A stretch of 64,000 nucleotides of DNA from Halobaculum limi (lineage in GTDB: Archaea; Halobacteriota; Halobacteria; Halobacteriales; Haloferacaceae): the NCBI RefSeq assembly GCF_029490015.1, contig NZ_CP120468.1, positions 62,001 through 126,000 of the forward strand, in the 5' to 3' direction. Shown piece after piece: positions 33,088-42,605 of the stretch. The notes below the pieces were generated by a model. That model saw only the letters and a program-made list of their open reading frames with translations. It was not told the DNA's origin and made no database searches. Numbering within the stretch: position 1 is the stretch's first letter; every line of letters begins with the position of its first letter. The position numbers and the translations under genes were made by a program.

Positions 33088-35883
33088 ATGAGCGACTCGC
33101 AGGGCACTCGATTCGGCCTCGACGTCTCCCGCGACGACCTCGCGCCCCACGCCGTCGGGACGGGGCTGTTCCTGCTGGCGTACGCGATGCTCCTCCGCGG
33201 CGTCGAACTGGGTCGACTGTACGCCTTCGGCGACTTCGTCCCCTACTACGGCGGCCGGGCGTTCGCGAAGTTCCTCGGGACGTGGCACGAAGGTGGTCTC
33301 GGCTTCCCGTACGTGTACAACGTGATGCCCGCGTATCTCGGGACGGTAACCGCGGTGGGCGGAGCGCTCGGACAGAACCTGTTTTACCTCGCGCTTGTCC
33401 CCGCTGGCTTCGCGGCGTTCTTCGTGTTCGCAGGCCGCTTCGTCGAGCGCCCGATCCCACGCTACCTTGCGGCCGCCGTGTACGCCATCAACCCCGTCAC
33501 CATCGGCGAGTTCGTCAACGGCGGCGTCTCGACGCTCATCGGCTTCGTCGGCTTCCCGCTCATCGTCCACTTCCTCTACGAGATAGACGAACGCGACACG
33601 TGGCGGCCCGCCGTCCTCGTCGGCGTCGTGTTCGGCGCGACCGCTATCGTGCCGTGGCTCGTCTTCTGGATGATCGGTCCGTTCGCCGCCTACTTCGCGT
33701 ACCGCTCGCGCGACAACCTCCCGAAACTCGCGAAGTTCGTCGCCAGCGGTGGGCTCGGTGTCGTCCTCTCGCTGCCGAACGTCCACCACATCCTCCAGCG
33801 AGCCGCCGGCTTCGGCGACGGCGACGGCGTCCTCTGGACCACCCTGCAGTGGAACTACGAGCAAGCCGACCCGCTGGCGGTCCTCCGACTCGCCGGCAAC
33901 CACGGGATGCTCGCGATGAACCAACTCGGTTACAACACCGATCCGACGATGGTCATCGGCCTCGTCATCCCGCTGGTCGCCCTGTTCGCGGTCGAACGCG
34001 AGCGCCTCCGCTTGTACTACGCCATCGCAGTCGGCTGTGTCGCGTTCGTCTCACTCACCTGGCTGCAACTGACGTACCCGCTGTTCGAGACCATCCCGCT
34101 GTTCTGGTCGGTGCGCAACCCCGCGAAACTCCAGTACCCACTCCTGTTGTCGCTGAGCCTTCTGTTCGGCGCGGGCTTGGAGACGGTCCTCCACGGCACG
34201 CGGGCAGGGACTCTCGCCCAAGGTGCCTTCGACCTCGACGCGCATCGCTCGCGGGCGAGTGACGCCCGCGACCCCCTGATCCGTGGTCTCCTCGTCGGCC
34301 TCGTCGTCCTCTCGCTGGTCGCGTACGCCGCCCCTGCGGCGGGCGCGTTCGGCTTGGAGGGCGTCCGCGGCGACGACTACGCCGTGCCCGCGGAGTACGA
34401 GACGGTCGCCGACGAGTTGGACGGCCGGGCGCTGTGGGTACCGTACGGCTACACCACGCAACTGCGCCTGCGCGACACCCATCCGAACCACGTCGGCATC
34501 AAGAGCGGCGGCCTCGTCCAGGGCATCCCGAACGTCGAGTACGTCACTCACCTGTTCGAGGACGTCGCCGCCGGCGACCCCGTCCACGGGCGACTGCGCG
34601 ACCTCGGCGTGCAGTACGTCGTCGTCGAGTCGGACCCGCCGGGCGCGTACGGGAACGGCGCGCCGCGCGTGCAGTCGAAGTGGGGGTCGCCGTGGCTGTT
34701 CGGCGACCCCGCGACGCTGAACGCCCGCTTCGCTGAGTCGTCGGCGTACGAACGCGCCTTCACGACCAACGGGTTCACCGTCTACCGCGTGACCGGCGTC
34801 CCCGACCGCGACCGCGTCGTACAAGAGCGGGGTCTCCACGCGCTGGTGTACTCCGAGTCGACCGACACAGAGGTCGTCGGGGAGAACCTGCTCGCGAACC
34901 CCTCGTTCGACGACGGAACTGGTGGCTGGTGGACGCCGTCCAACGAGTCCGGACGGACGACCGAGTACGTCGGGACAAGCGGGGGCGGCGGCGTCGAACT
35001 CGCGGTCGACGGCGACACCCAGCCGTTGCCCGTCGCACAGGCGGTGTCGACGCGCGACGGCTACCCGTACCGCGTCGACGTGAACGCGACCGGCGCGGGC
35101 GTCGCCACCCTCTACTGGTACGAGGGCGAGAAGTCGCCCGACTCGCTGGTCACCCGCGAGGTCGTCCCGCTGTCGGCGTTCCCGCAGGCGGTGACCGCGA
35201 AGGGCGACACGTTGTCGATTCGGATCAAGCCGAACGCTTCCAGTGAGATACGCGTCCGCAAGGTGACGGTCGCGCGGTCGACGTACCCCGCGGCGACTGG
35301 CTTCACCGCGAACGGCGAGGGGATACCGGGCGTCGTCGTCGACGGACGTGACGATCCGCCCGAGAACGCCACCGTCGTCGCGGTCAACCTTGGAGCCGAG
35401 GCGGCCGCCGACGCTGACGCGACCGTGCGCGTCGTCGACGCCGAGACGGTCCTCGACGGGCAGTTGGCGTTCAACGACACCCTCCGGCAGGGTGCCGGAA
35501 TCGTAATCGAGGAGGGCGAACGGCCGGACGCCGTCCCCGACGACGCACGACTCGTCACCCGTGAGACGGAGAACGGGACCGTCCTCGACTACTGGGTCGC
35601 GGGTGAGTTCGACGAGACGCCGGTGACGACCGTCCGCACCTCCTACGCCGCTGGCTGGTCCGGGTCGCCCGACGCCGAGCACTTCCGGGCGCAGGGGTGG
35701 GCGAACGGCTTCACCGACACGACGCCCGAGGAGGTGGCGTGGACCGGCGGCGGCCTCCGCGGCCTCGTCGTCCGGGTGTGGCTGGCCGCGTGGGCGCTGA
35801 CGCTGCTCGCACTCACCGCCCCACCGGTCGTCCGCCGACTCCGGGAACGCTATGACGACGGGGGTTCCACCGACCTGCCGTGA
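33088..35883 (+). CDS. large GT-C/YfhO-like membrane protein with CBM-like module
   Basis: 931 residues. About 11 to 13 helices in the first 430 residues, with an early acidic loop FGDFVPYYGG typical of GT-C enzymes that use lipid-linked sugars. Then comes an extracytoplasmic region with LGVQYVVVESD (near 505-515) as in YfhO-type proteins. A jelly-roll-like module follows (about 590-735, starting GENLLANPSFDDGTGGWW), resembling carbohydrate-binding modules of the CBM4/9 type. The chain ends in a single helix (VRVWLAAWALTLLALTAP). It is probably a membrane glycosyltransferase acting outside the cell. The next gene, a related but shorter protein, overlaps its stop. Confidence 0.82.
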   Translation: MSDSQGTRFGLDVSRDDLAPHAVGTGLFLLAYAMLLRGVELGRLYAFGDFVPYYGGRAFAKFLGTWHEGGLGFPYVYNVMPAYLGTVTAVGGALGQNLFYLALVPAGFAAFFVFAGRFVERPIPRYLAAAVYAINPVTIGEFVNGGVSTLIGFVGFPLIVHFLYEIDERDTWRPAVLVGVVFGATAIVPWLVFWMIGPFAAYFAYRSRDNLPKLAKFVASGGLGVVLSLPNVHHILQRAAGFGDGDGVLWTTLQWNYEQADPLAVLRLAGNHGMLAMNQLGYNTDPTMVIGLVIPLVALFAVERERLRLYYAIAVGCVAFVSLTWLQLTYPLFETIPLFWSVRNPAKLQYPLLLSLSLLFGAGLETVLHGTRAGTLAQGAFDLDAHRSRASDARDPLIRGLLVGLVVLSLVAYAAPAAGAFGLEGVRGDDYAVPAEYETVADELDGRALWVPYGYTTQLRLRDTHPNHVGIKSGGLVQGIPNVEYVTHLFEDVAAGDPVHGRLRDLGVQYVVVESDPPGAYGNGAPRVQSKWGSPWLFGDPATLNARFAESSAYERAFTTNGFTVYRVTGVPDRDRVVQERGLHALVYSESTDTEVVGENLLANPSFDDGTGGWWTPSNESGRTTEYVGTSGGGGVELAVDGDTQPLPVAQAVSTRDGYPYRVDVNATGAGVATLYWYEGEKSPDSLVTREVVPLSAFPQAVTAKGDTLSIRIKPNASSEIRVRKVTVARSTYPAATGFTANGEGIPGVVVDGRDDPPENATVVAVNLGAEAAADADATVRVVDAETVLDGQLAFNDTLRQGAGIVIEEGERPDAVPDDARLVTRETENGTVLDYWVAGEFDETPVTTVRTSYAAGWSGSPDAEHFRAQGWANGFTDTTPEEVAWTGGGLRGLVVRVWLAAWALTLLALTAPPVVRRLRERYDDGGSTDLP

Positions 35884-37808
35884 ACCTCCGGGGGGACGAC
35901 AGCCACGGCGACCGCGGTGAGTTCGGCGACGGTGACGACCGCGGCGACCGTGACAGGCGCGACGGCCGCGAGCGCCGTCGGCGCGAGAACCGCCTCGCGG
36001 CGGGCCTGTTCCTCGCGGTCGCAGCGCTCGCGTTCCTCCCGCCGTTAGGTCCTGGCGAGGGCTTCCTCCCCGCGCTAGATATGGTGTTCGCGCCGGACGC
36101 CTCCCACCTCCAGTTCGCGCTCGACGCGAAGGGGCCGCTGTACTACGGTCGCCTCCCGTTCGTCGCACTGGTGGACGCCGTGTCCGCGGTCGTCCCCGCG
36201 TGGGTCGTCCAGCGTGTGATCCTCGTCGGCATCGTCGCGGGCGCTGGCTACGTAGGCTACGCCGCGGCAGGCGCACTACTCGGGAAGACGAGCGACGGGA
36301 CCGCCCCGTTCGTGGCCCGCCTGTTTGCGGGGCTACTGTTCGCCGTCAATCCGTTTCTGTACGTCCGCCTCCTCGCGGGCCAGTGGTTCTTCGCGCTCGG
36401 GTACGCCGTCCTCCCGCTGGCGGTCGTCGCCTTCCACGCGTACGTCGCCGGCGAGGAGTCCCGACCGACCCGTGCGCTCGCGTGGGTGACGCTCGTCGCC
36501 GTATTCGACCCGCACGCGGCCGTCCTCGCGGCAGTCGGGGGCGCGGTCCTCTTCGTCGTCGAGGTCGCCGCCGCGGGCGTCGACACCGACGCCGCCCGGG
36601 AGACGGTCGCCCGCGCCGTGCGGTTCTGTGCGCTCGCGGTCGGCGTCAACGCCTACTGGCTGTTGCCGGCGGTCGCGGCCGTCCTCGGCGGCGACTCGCA
36701 CCTGTCGACCGTCGATGGTGCAGACCTGGCCGCGTTCAGTCCCCGCGGGAGCGTCCTCGGCAACGTCCCGCTGTCGGTGGCGATGCTGTACGGCTTCTGG
36801 CGCGAGGGGTACGTCTACCCGTTCGACGTGGCGCCGCTGTGGCTTGTCGTCTGCGGGTTCGTCTTCCTCCTCACGCTCGCGGTGTACGGGTGGCTGATCA
36901 CCGACAGCCCGGCGGCGACGGGGTTCGCGCTCGTCGGTCTCGTGGCGGCCGTCCTCGGTCTCGGCGTCGCAGTGCCCGCCGTCGCGCCGGTGTACCGCGC
37001 GTTCGCGACGACGCCCGTCGGCGCGGGGATGCGCGAGGCAGGGAAGTTCGTCGGCCTCCTCGCGGTGGCGTACGCGCTCCTCGGTGCGTTGGGCGTGCGG
37101 CAGATCCGGGCAGATCTGACGAGACTCGCGGAACGACGCTCGCTCACGGCCGACCGCCGACGCCTGCTCGCCGGCCTCCTCCTCGTCTGCGTGGTCGCGC
37201 TCCCCGTGACGTACACCGCGCCGATGGTCGCCGGCTTCGGCGGCCAGTTCGAGGCGACCGACTACCCCGACGACTGGCACGCCGTCGAGGAGCAACTGGC
37301 CGACGACGACGCCGAGTTTCGGACGCTGTATCTCCCGTGGCACCAGTACATACGCTACGAGTGGGCGGGCGGCACCGTCGCCGCGCCCGCGCCGCTGTTC
37401 TTCGGGCCGGACACCGTCGCGAGCCGTGACCCCGACCTCGGCATCGGGAGTCAGGCGACCGACCCGACCCACCGACGGATCGGTGCCCTCCTGGCAGACG
37501 ACCCCGGCGACGGGTTCGGCGCGGCCGTCGCGCCGCTGGGCGTGAAGTACGTCGTCGTCTCGCAGACAGCAGACTACGAGCGCTACGTCACCCTCGACGC
37601 CGACCCCGCGCTCGAAACGGTGTATCGCGGTGACCGCCTCGTCCTCTACGAGAACCGCGCGTTCGACGGCGGCGACCCGGCCTCGTGGCCGGCGGATGGC
37701 CCTGCCGTCCCTTGGTCGGCGCTCGCGTTCGGGTCGGTCGTCTCGCTGGCGACCGTCGGCGGGAGTCTGCGGAAGTTGGTCGGTCGACGGACGAGGCCCC
37801 GTGATTGA
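35880..37808 (+). CDS. GT-C/YfhO-like membrane protein
   Basis: 642 residues from a GTG that overlaps the preceding stop (GTGA). An acidic/Arg-rich N-terminal 40 residues, about 12 helices, an early loop FAPDASHLQFALDAKGPLYY, and a C-terminal extracytoplasmic domain (about 455-610) with GVKYVVVSQTADY, the counterpart of the motif in the previous protein. It lacks the CBM-like module. It is probably a second lipid-sugar-dependent glycosyltransferase, possibly forming a pair with the 931-residue protein. End of the glycan operon. Confidence 0.8.
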   Translation: MNLRGDDSHGDRGEFGDGDDRGDRDRRDGRERRRRENRLAAGLFLAVAALAFLPPLGPGEGFLPALDMVFAPDASHLQFALDAKGPLYYGRLPFVALVDAVSAVVPAWVVQRVILVGIVAGAGYVGYAAAGALLGKTSDGTAPFVARLFAGLLFAVNPFLYVRLLAGQWFFALGYAVLPLAVVAFHAYVAGEESRPTRALAWVTLVAVFDPHAAVLAAVGGAVLFVVEVAAAGVDTDAARETVARAVRFCALAVGVNAYWLLPAVAAVLGGDSHLSTVDGADLAAFSPRGSVLGNVPLSVAMLYGFWREGYVYPFDVAPLWLVVCGFVFLLTLAVYGWLITDSPAATGFALVGLVAAVLGLGVAVPAVAPVYRAFATTPVGAGMREAGKFVGLLAVAYALLGALGVRQIRADLTRLAERRSLTADRRRLLAGLLLVCVVALPVTYTAPMVAGFGGQFEATDYPDDWHAVEEQLADDDAEFRTLYLPWHQYIRYEWAGGTVAAPAPLFFGPDTVASRDPDLGIGSQATDPTHRRIGALLADDPGDGFGAAVAPLGVKYVVVSQTADYERYVTLDADPALETVYRGDRLVLYENRAFDGGDPASWPADGPAVPWSALAFGSVVSLATVGGSLRKLVGRRTRPRD

Positions 37809-37874
37809 AACGGATTACTTCCCCGTACACACGGCTTTGCCCACAGCGAACGAACCGGTACGGTGGTGAACTAG

Positions 37875-38174
37875 ATGACGACGATTATGATCGACCACAC
37901 CGTCGAGGACTACGAGACGTGGAAGCCGCACTTCGACGACCACGCGACGTCGCGAGCCGAACACGGCTCACAGGGCTACCGACTGCTCCGCGGCGCCGAC
38001 GACCCGAACCGGGTCACGATTCTGTTCGAGTGGGACAGCCTCGACAACGCGCGGTCGTTCGTCGACGACCCCGACCTCGCCGCGAAGATGAAGGAGGCGG
38101 GCGTGGTGGGCGAACCGACGATGGTGTTCCTCGACGAGGAGGAGACGACCACCTCCGAACCGACGCCGGCGTGA
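37875..38174 (+). CDS. dimeric alpha-beta barrel (ABM-like) protein
   Basis: 99 residues: MTTIMIDHTVEDYETWKPHFDDH, then YRLLRGADDPNRVTILFEW and ARSFVDDPDLAAKM. This is the ferredoxin-like fold of antibiotic-biosynthesis-monooxygenase/cyclase-like proteins that act as dimers on small ligands. An acidic Thr-rich tail follows. Substrate unknown. Convergent with the next gene, with only three bases between the stops. Confidence 0.8.
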   Translation: MTTIMIDHTVEDYETWKPHFDDHATSRAEHGSQGYRLLRGADDPNRVTILFEWDSLDNARSFVDDPDLAAKMKEAGVVGEPTMVFLDEEETTTSEPTPA

Positions 38175-38177
38175 GCC

Positions 38178-38363
38178 TCAGGCGGCCGGCGATCTGAACT
38201 GTTCTTCGACTCGAAGGTCGACCGTCGGGTCCGCGTCGAGTGCCTCCAGACACGCCCCACAGACCGGACGGTTCCGGAACGACCGCGGCGGCGACGCGTC
38301 GCTCGCCCGCGCGACCGCGTCGTCTCCGGTACAGGCACGCCAGATCGAACACTCCAGTTGCAT
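38178..38363 (-). CDS. small cysteine-pair protein, probable zinc finger
   Basis: 61 residues from the ATG at 38363 (MQLECSIWRACTGDD). Cysteines at LECSIWRAC and at RPVCGACLEAL are spaced like a treble-clef or zinc-ribbon site, with an acidic C-terminus. It lies alone, with an AT-rich upstream stretch (AATAAATACT near 38390-38400) that can serve as promoter. Function unknown. Confidence 0.65.
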   Translation of the reverse strand: MQLECSIWRACTGDDAVARASDASPPRSFRNRPVCGACLEALDADPTVDLRVEEQFRSPAA

Positions 38364-38489
38364 AGCGGTTGATGATTGGTAGCACACCACAATAAATACT
38401 CACCGGTTAGCCCACCGCCAAAGCGGAACCTGGAACAACTCACCGCAGACGGCCACAACTCACCACAGACGACCACGACTACGTGACGT

Positions 38490-39227
38490 TCACCACCCGG
38501 CGAACTTGTCGCGCCGGTAGAGGTCGAGTTCGCTCACCGTGTCGGTACCCTCCTGCGAGAGGCAAAAGCGGATACCATCGGCGATGGCCGTCGGGTCGGT
38601 CACGTCGTCGGAGTCGAACCGCTCCTCGAACGACTCACCCTGTTCGGAGGCGAACTCCGTGCGGACCTCGGTCGGGTTGACGACGCTGACGGCGACGCCG
38701 TCGGTTCCCACGTCGCCTTCGAGACTGTGGGCGAACCCGCGCACCCACCACTTCGTCGCGGCGTACACCGGGTTGCCGGGGCGGGGATACTCGCCCGCGA
38801 AACTGGCGACGAACACGAGCGTCCCGTCTGACTCTCGGAGGTGCGGAATCGCCGCCCGCGCGGTGTAGAACGCGCCGTCGACGTTGACGCCCATCATCGC
38901 CCGATACTCCTCCTCGGTCATCGTGTCCACGTCGCCGTCGAGACCGATACCCGCGTTGACGACGACGCCGTCGAGACCGCCGAGCGTGTCAGTCGCCGTC
39001 GCGACGAACGCGTCCACTGCCTCGCGGTCGGTCACGTCGACCGGAATCGGTTCGACCGAGACGCCGTGTTCGTCGCGGAGTTCCTCGGCGAGGGCGGTCA
39101 GGCGGTCCTCCCGTCGTGCGCCGAGAGCGAGGTCTGTGCCGGCGGCCGCGAGCGTCCGTGCGGTCGCCGCGCCGATACCCGAACTCGCGCCCGTGATCGC
39201 GACTACGTCGCCGTCGATGTCGTGCAT
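38490..39227 (-). CDS. short-chain dehydrogenase/reductase
   Basis: 245 residues, classical SDR: cofactor loop TGASSGIG near the N-terminus, GARRED (Arg after beta-2 suggests NADP preference), VVNAGIG, a catalytic Ser in FVASFAG and YAATK. The C-terminus (LDLYRRDKFAGW) resembles YdfG/serine-dehydrogenase-like SDRs. The likely substrate is a small hydroxy compound; not identifiable from sequence. Confidence 0.88.
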   Translation of the reverse strand: MHDIDGDVVAITGASSGIGAATARTLAAAGTDLALGARREDRLTALAEELRDEHGVSVEPIPVDVTDREAVDAFVATATDTLGGLDGVVVNAGIGLDGDVDTMTEEEYRAMMGVNVDGAFYTARAAIPHLRESDGTLVFVASFAGEYPRPGNPVYAATKWWVRGFAHSLEGDVGTDGVAVSVVNPTEVRTEFASEQGESFEERFDSDDVTDPTAIADGIRFCLSQEGTDTVSELDLYRRDKFAGW

Positions 39228-39299
39228 ACTCGGGGCGACAGTCGCCGGCCAGATAGCCGTTTTCCCGTCGACAGCTCCACTGCTCGTCCGCGGCCTCCG

Positions 39300-40625
39300 T
39301 CAGTCGTCGGCCGGGACACCCGGACGGGACACCGCGGCGGTCCCAGCGGCGGGGCTGCTCTCTGCGACGCGAAGGGAGACGAGGCCCGCCGCACCGAGTG
39401 CCAGGACGGACGCGGCGGCGAACGCGGTCGGGTAGCCCGCGACGGTCGCGACGGCACCGACGCCGAGGGGTCCGACGACGCCGCCGACCGAGCGGAACGT
39501 CGACGCCAGCCCCATCAACTCGGATTCGCGATTCTCGGGGGCGACGTCGCCGACGAATGCGACCGACCCGGTCCACATCGCGGAGAAGGCGATGGCGAGC
39601 GTCACGTAGCCGAGGGCGACGACGGCCGCCGTCGCGAGGCGGCCGGGCGCGAACACCGCCGCGGCCGCGACGAGACCGAACGCCGCCGACCCGGCCATCC
39701 CGAGTGTGATCATCGGTTTCCGTCCGCGTTCGTCGACGACGCCACCCAGGTAGTACATCAGCGCGGTCTGTGAGACGGGGTTGAACGCCAGCACCGCACC
39801 CATCCACACCTCCGGCAGGTCGAGCGTCGTCACGATGTAGACGGGCATCAACGCGCCAACGCCGGAGACGGTCGCCTGGCGCGCGGATAAGCCGAGATAC
39901 AGCCACCCCAGGCCGTTCGTGCGGAGGTGGTCACGCTCGCCCGCCGCGGGGAGGAGTCGCGAACGTACCTCGCTCGGGAGTGACCCCGCGTCGGGGTCGG
40001 GCGTCGACTCGCCCGTGTCGACGAACGCGACGACGACCGTCGCCAGCAGGGAGACGCCCGCGACGACGACGTAGACGCCGTTGGGGATGAGCGCACCCAA
40101 CAGGAGCCCCGCGACGAACTGGCCGGTGCCCGCGCCGGCGGCGGTGAAGGCGTTGTACGACCCGACGGACTTCCCGCGGCCGCCAGCACCACCGCGTTCG
40201 GAGGCGACAGTGAGCATTAGCGGGGCGAAGCCGGCGATGAACACGGCGTAGAGGCCGCGGACGCCGACCTGTACCCACACGGAGTCGACGGCGACCGGGA
40301 GTATGCCGTCGGTCACGCTCGCCAGGGCCTCGATGGCGAACAGCGGCGTCAGCGCCAGCGTCGCACCCAGTCCGGTCGCGACGAGGATCAGTCGACGGCG
40401 ACCAGTCACGTCTGCAAGTGCACCCCAGACCGGCGCGAAGAGGATGATACCGAGCGAGAAGGCCGTCGCGAGCAGCGACACCTCCAGCGCGGTGCCGGTG
40501 CGGCCGACGTGGACCGCCAGCGACGTACCCAACAGCGCGCCGGCCGTCACGCGCGTCACCGCGGCGAGGCCGACGAGCGCCGTTCCCCCGTCGAGACGGG
40601 AACGGAGCGTAGAGAGCGGAGTCAT
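39300..40625 (-). CDS. MFS transporter
   Basis: 441 residues from the ATG at 40625, twelve helices. Loop 2-3 carries the MFS signature as GALADVTGRRRLILVA and the second half repeats it as GGVVDERGRKPMITLG. The central loop (about 195-220) is acidic. Probably a drug or metabolite efflux/uptake carrier. Upstream in-frame codons up to 41189 are Arg/Ser-rich and not part of the gene. Confidence 0.87.
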   Translation of the reverse strand: MTPLSTLRSRLDGGTALVGLAAVTRVTAGALLGTSLAVHVGRTGTALEVSLLATAFSLGIILFAPVWGALADVTGRRRLILVATGLGATLALTPLFAIEALASVTDGILPVAVDSVWVQVGVRGLYAVFIAGFAPLMLTVASERGGAGGRGKSVGSYNAFTAAGAGTGQFVAGLLLGALIPNGVYVVVAGVSLLATVVVAFVDTGESTPDPDAGSLPSEVRSRLLPAAGERDHLRTNGLGWLYLGLSARQATVSGVGALMPVYIVTTLDLPEVWMGAVLAFNPVSQTALMYYLGGVVDERGRKPMITLGMAGSAAFGLVAAAAVFAPGRLATAAVVALGYVTLAIAFSAMWTGSVAFVGDVAPENRESELMGLASTFRSVGGVVGPLGVGAVATVAGYPTAFAAASVLALGAAGLVSLRVAESSPAAGTAAVSRPGVPADD

Positions 40626-41007
40626 ACGAACCGAAACATCCCGGGCGTGCAAAGCGCACCGCTCGCGGCGGGCATCGCCGGAAAGCGTGCGGGCCGAACA
40701 CACGAGTCGTGGCAGCCACTCGCGCCCCCGCATCAGCGCGCGGGCGGGCGGCGAGACGCGACCGAGGCGATGTCGAGGTGACACCGACCCCTCGAAGGTC
40801 GACCTTGTCGCGATCGATCCGGCGACGCAAAACGGTCGCAAATGAGCCAATAAACTGTCTAAGTGATTTTGAAACAGTCTTAAAATGAAGCTGCTCCCGA
40901 CAGCCGAGCGGTGAACGGTCGTGAACGACGGTGGAACGAAGCGAACACTGCCCAACGGTCTGACGGGTATAGGTGGTCGGCAGTCGATGCACCGAGTGCG
41001 CTCACCA
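40626..41007. other. intergenic region with AT-rich core and direct repeat
   Basis: 382 bases between two divergent genes, no supportable coding region. An AT-rich core (about 40840-40890) contains TAAACTGTCTAAG (40851-40863) and GAAACAGTCTTAA (40871-40883), an imperfect direct repeat with a 20-base period (two helical turns). It could be a regulatory site for either neighbour. Confidence 0.5.
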
Positions 41008-41292
41008 ATGTCGACGACCGACCGAACATCCCCCACGCCCTCCGCCCGAACCGCCCTCGACAACGTCCCCGCTGGCAGCCTCCTCCAGTCCGTCCGCGAC
41101 GTCGCGGACCTGGTCGTCGCCGTCGTCCGCGCGGTCGCCTTCTGGGCCGCCGCGTTGTTCCCGCTGACGTACCTCCCGGCGTTCCTCACCGGAACAACCG
41201 CGAATCACCCCCTCCTCATCGGCGGTCTAGTGCTCGTGCACGTCGCCACCCTCGTCGTCGGTCGACGCCACGGCCTCGACGCCGACGCCTGA
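41008..41292 (+). CDS. small membrane protein
   Basis: 94 residues from the ATG at 41008 (MSTTDRTSPTPSART). Two to three hydrophobic segments (about 32-58 and 70-86) and a C-terminus VVGRRHGLDADA. Family not recognised. It lies 83 bases before the membrane histidine kinase on the same strand; the kinase has its own TATA box, so the two need not be co-transcribed. Confidence 0.65.
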   Translation: MSTTDRTSPTPSARTALDNVPAGSLLQSVRDVADLVVAVVRAVAFWAAALFPLTYLPAFLTGTTANHPLLIGGLVLVHVATLVVGRRHGLDADA

Positions 41293-41375
41293 GCGCCACA
41301 GCCGGCAGAGTTGTCGGGTTGTCGACTGTTCGCGTAGGCTTATCACGCTGGCTCACGGTGTTGAGACGACTCACG

Positions 41376-42596
41376 ATGCGAGAGCACTCCCTCCGCGAGC
41401 GCGTTTCCACACTCCTCGGCCTCCAACCGGTCGATGGCGTCGGTGACGGCGCAGACGGCCACCCGGTTCGGATCGGTGCTGCGCTGTCGGTTACCGTGAC
41501 CGGTGTCGTGCTGGCAATCGCGAACGCCGGCGGTATCACCGCCGCCGTCGGGCCAGTACAGGCGGGGGTCGCGGTCGTCGGGACACTCGTCTCACTCGGC
41601 CTCGCGACGGTCGGCGTCGTGTTGTACCGCAGTCGCTTCACCGCTCGGAACCTCCTCCGAGTGGCGGTGTGGAACCTGATGGGCCTGTTCTTACTCGGGG
41701 GTGTGATGAGTATCCACGTCGTCACCGCCGGCCTCAGCGCCGCCGGAAGCGGCACCTTCCTCGTCGCGAACATCCTTGCGGTCGGCGCGGCTGCCCACGT
41801 CATCATCGGCTTCTACGACGTCCAACGGGTCCGTGCGGGCCAGCTCGCACGCGAGCGCCGGAAGTTGGCCGTCCTCGCACGCGTCCTCAGACACAATCTC
41901 CGCAACGACGTGAACGTCGTCGAGGGACACACCACCCGCGCCCGCGACGCGCTCCGCGGCGGCGCGGCGACGACCGACGGCGGCGTCGACGCTCGTGGCG
42001 GCGGTGACGGCAACGGCGACGGTGAGGAAGCTCTCGACCAGACACAGACGCCGACGCCCGATGTCGACACCGCACTCGAATCGCTGTCGATCATCGCGAC
42101 GCGGGCCGACCGACTCGGCGGCTACGCGGAGTCGACCGGCCGGATCCTCTCGGCGTACGAGCAGCCGGTCGGTCGCACGGACTCGGTCGACCTGTCGACG
42201 GCGGTTCGGCGGGCCGTCGAGGCCGTTCGCGACCGGTATCCAGAGACCGAAATCCGCGTGTCGACGCCGGGACCGACGCCGGTTCGCGGCGACGAGCGCG
42301 TGGTTCGAGCGGTCGCAGAACTCGTCGAGAACAGTTGTGAACACGCGGGCACGGACCCGAGCGTCGAGGTGACGGTCGAGAGCGGGGGCGACGGACGGGC
42401 GACCGTCACGGTCACCGACGACGGCGACGGCATCCCCGCCGACGAGCGGTTGACCGTGTTCGAGGACGCCGAAATCACGCAGACGACGCACGGAACCGGG
42501 CTCGGCCTGTGGACGGTGAAGGCAGCCATCGATTCCTGCGGCGGCACCACGACTGTCGACGGGTCGACGGTGACGGTCAGTCTGCCGGTAGCCTGA
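41376..42596 (+). CDS. membrane sensor histidine kinase
   Basis: 406 residues from the ATG at 41376; TTATC at 41340-41344 is a plausible TATA box. Four hydrophobic segments (about 28-48, 55-75, 90-112, 115-137) are followed by a cytoplasmic kinase core with His173 (VLRHNLRNDVNVVEGH, the haloarchaeal type), an acidic/Gly insert (about 190-228), an N-box near Asn319 (ELVENSCEHAG), DDGDGIP and HGTGLGLW. No PAS or receiver domain. The membrane part may sense the bilayer or a small ligand. Confidence 0.88.
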   Translation: MREHSLRERVSTLLGLQPVDGVGDGADGHPVRIGAALSVTVTGVVLAIANAGGITAAVGPVQAGVAVVGTLVSLGLATVGVVLYRSRFTARNLLRVAVWNLMGLFLLGGVMSIHVVTAGLSAAGSGTFLVANILAVGAAAHVIIGFYDVQRVRAGQLARERRKLAVLARVLRHNLRNDVNVVEGHTTRARDALRGGAATTDGGVDARGGGDGNGDGEEALDQTQTPTPDVDTALESLSIIATRADRLGGYAESTGRILSAYEQPVGRTDSVDLSTAVRRAVEAVRDRYPETEIRVSTPGPTPVRGDERVVRAVAELVENSCEHAGTDPSVEVTVESGGDGRATVTVTDDGDGIPADERLTVFEDAEITQTTHGTGLGLWTVKAAIDSCGGTTTVDGSTVTVSLPVA

Positions 42597-42605
42597 ACCA
42601 CCGAC

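Noticed and set aside
40626-41189. N-terminal extension of the MFS gene up to 41189
   Set aside because: Extra residues are Arg/Ser/Pro-rich and overlap the small membrane protein gene on the other strand.
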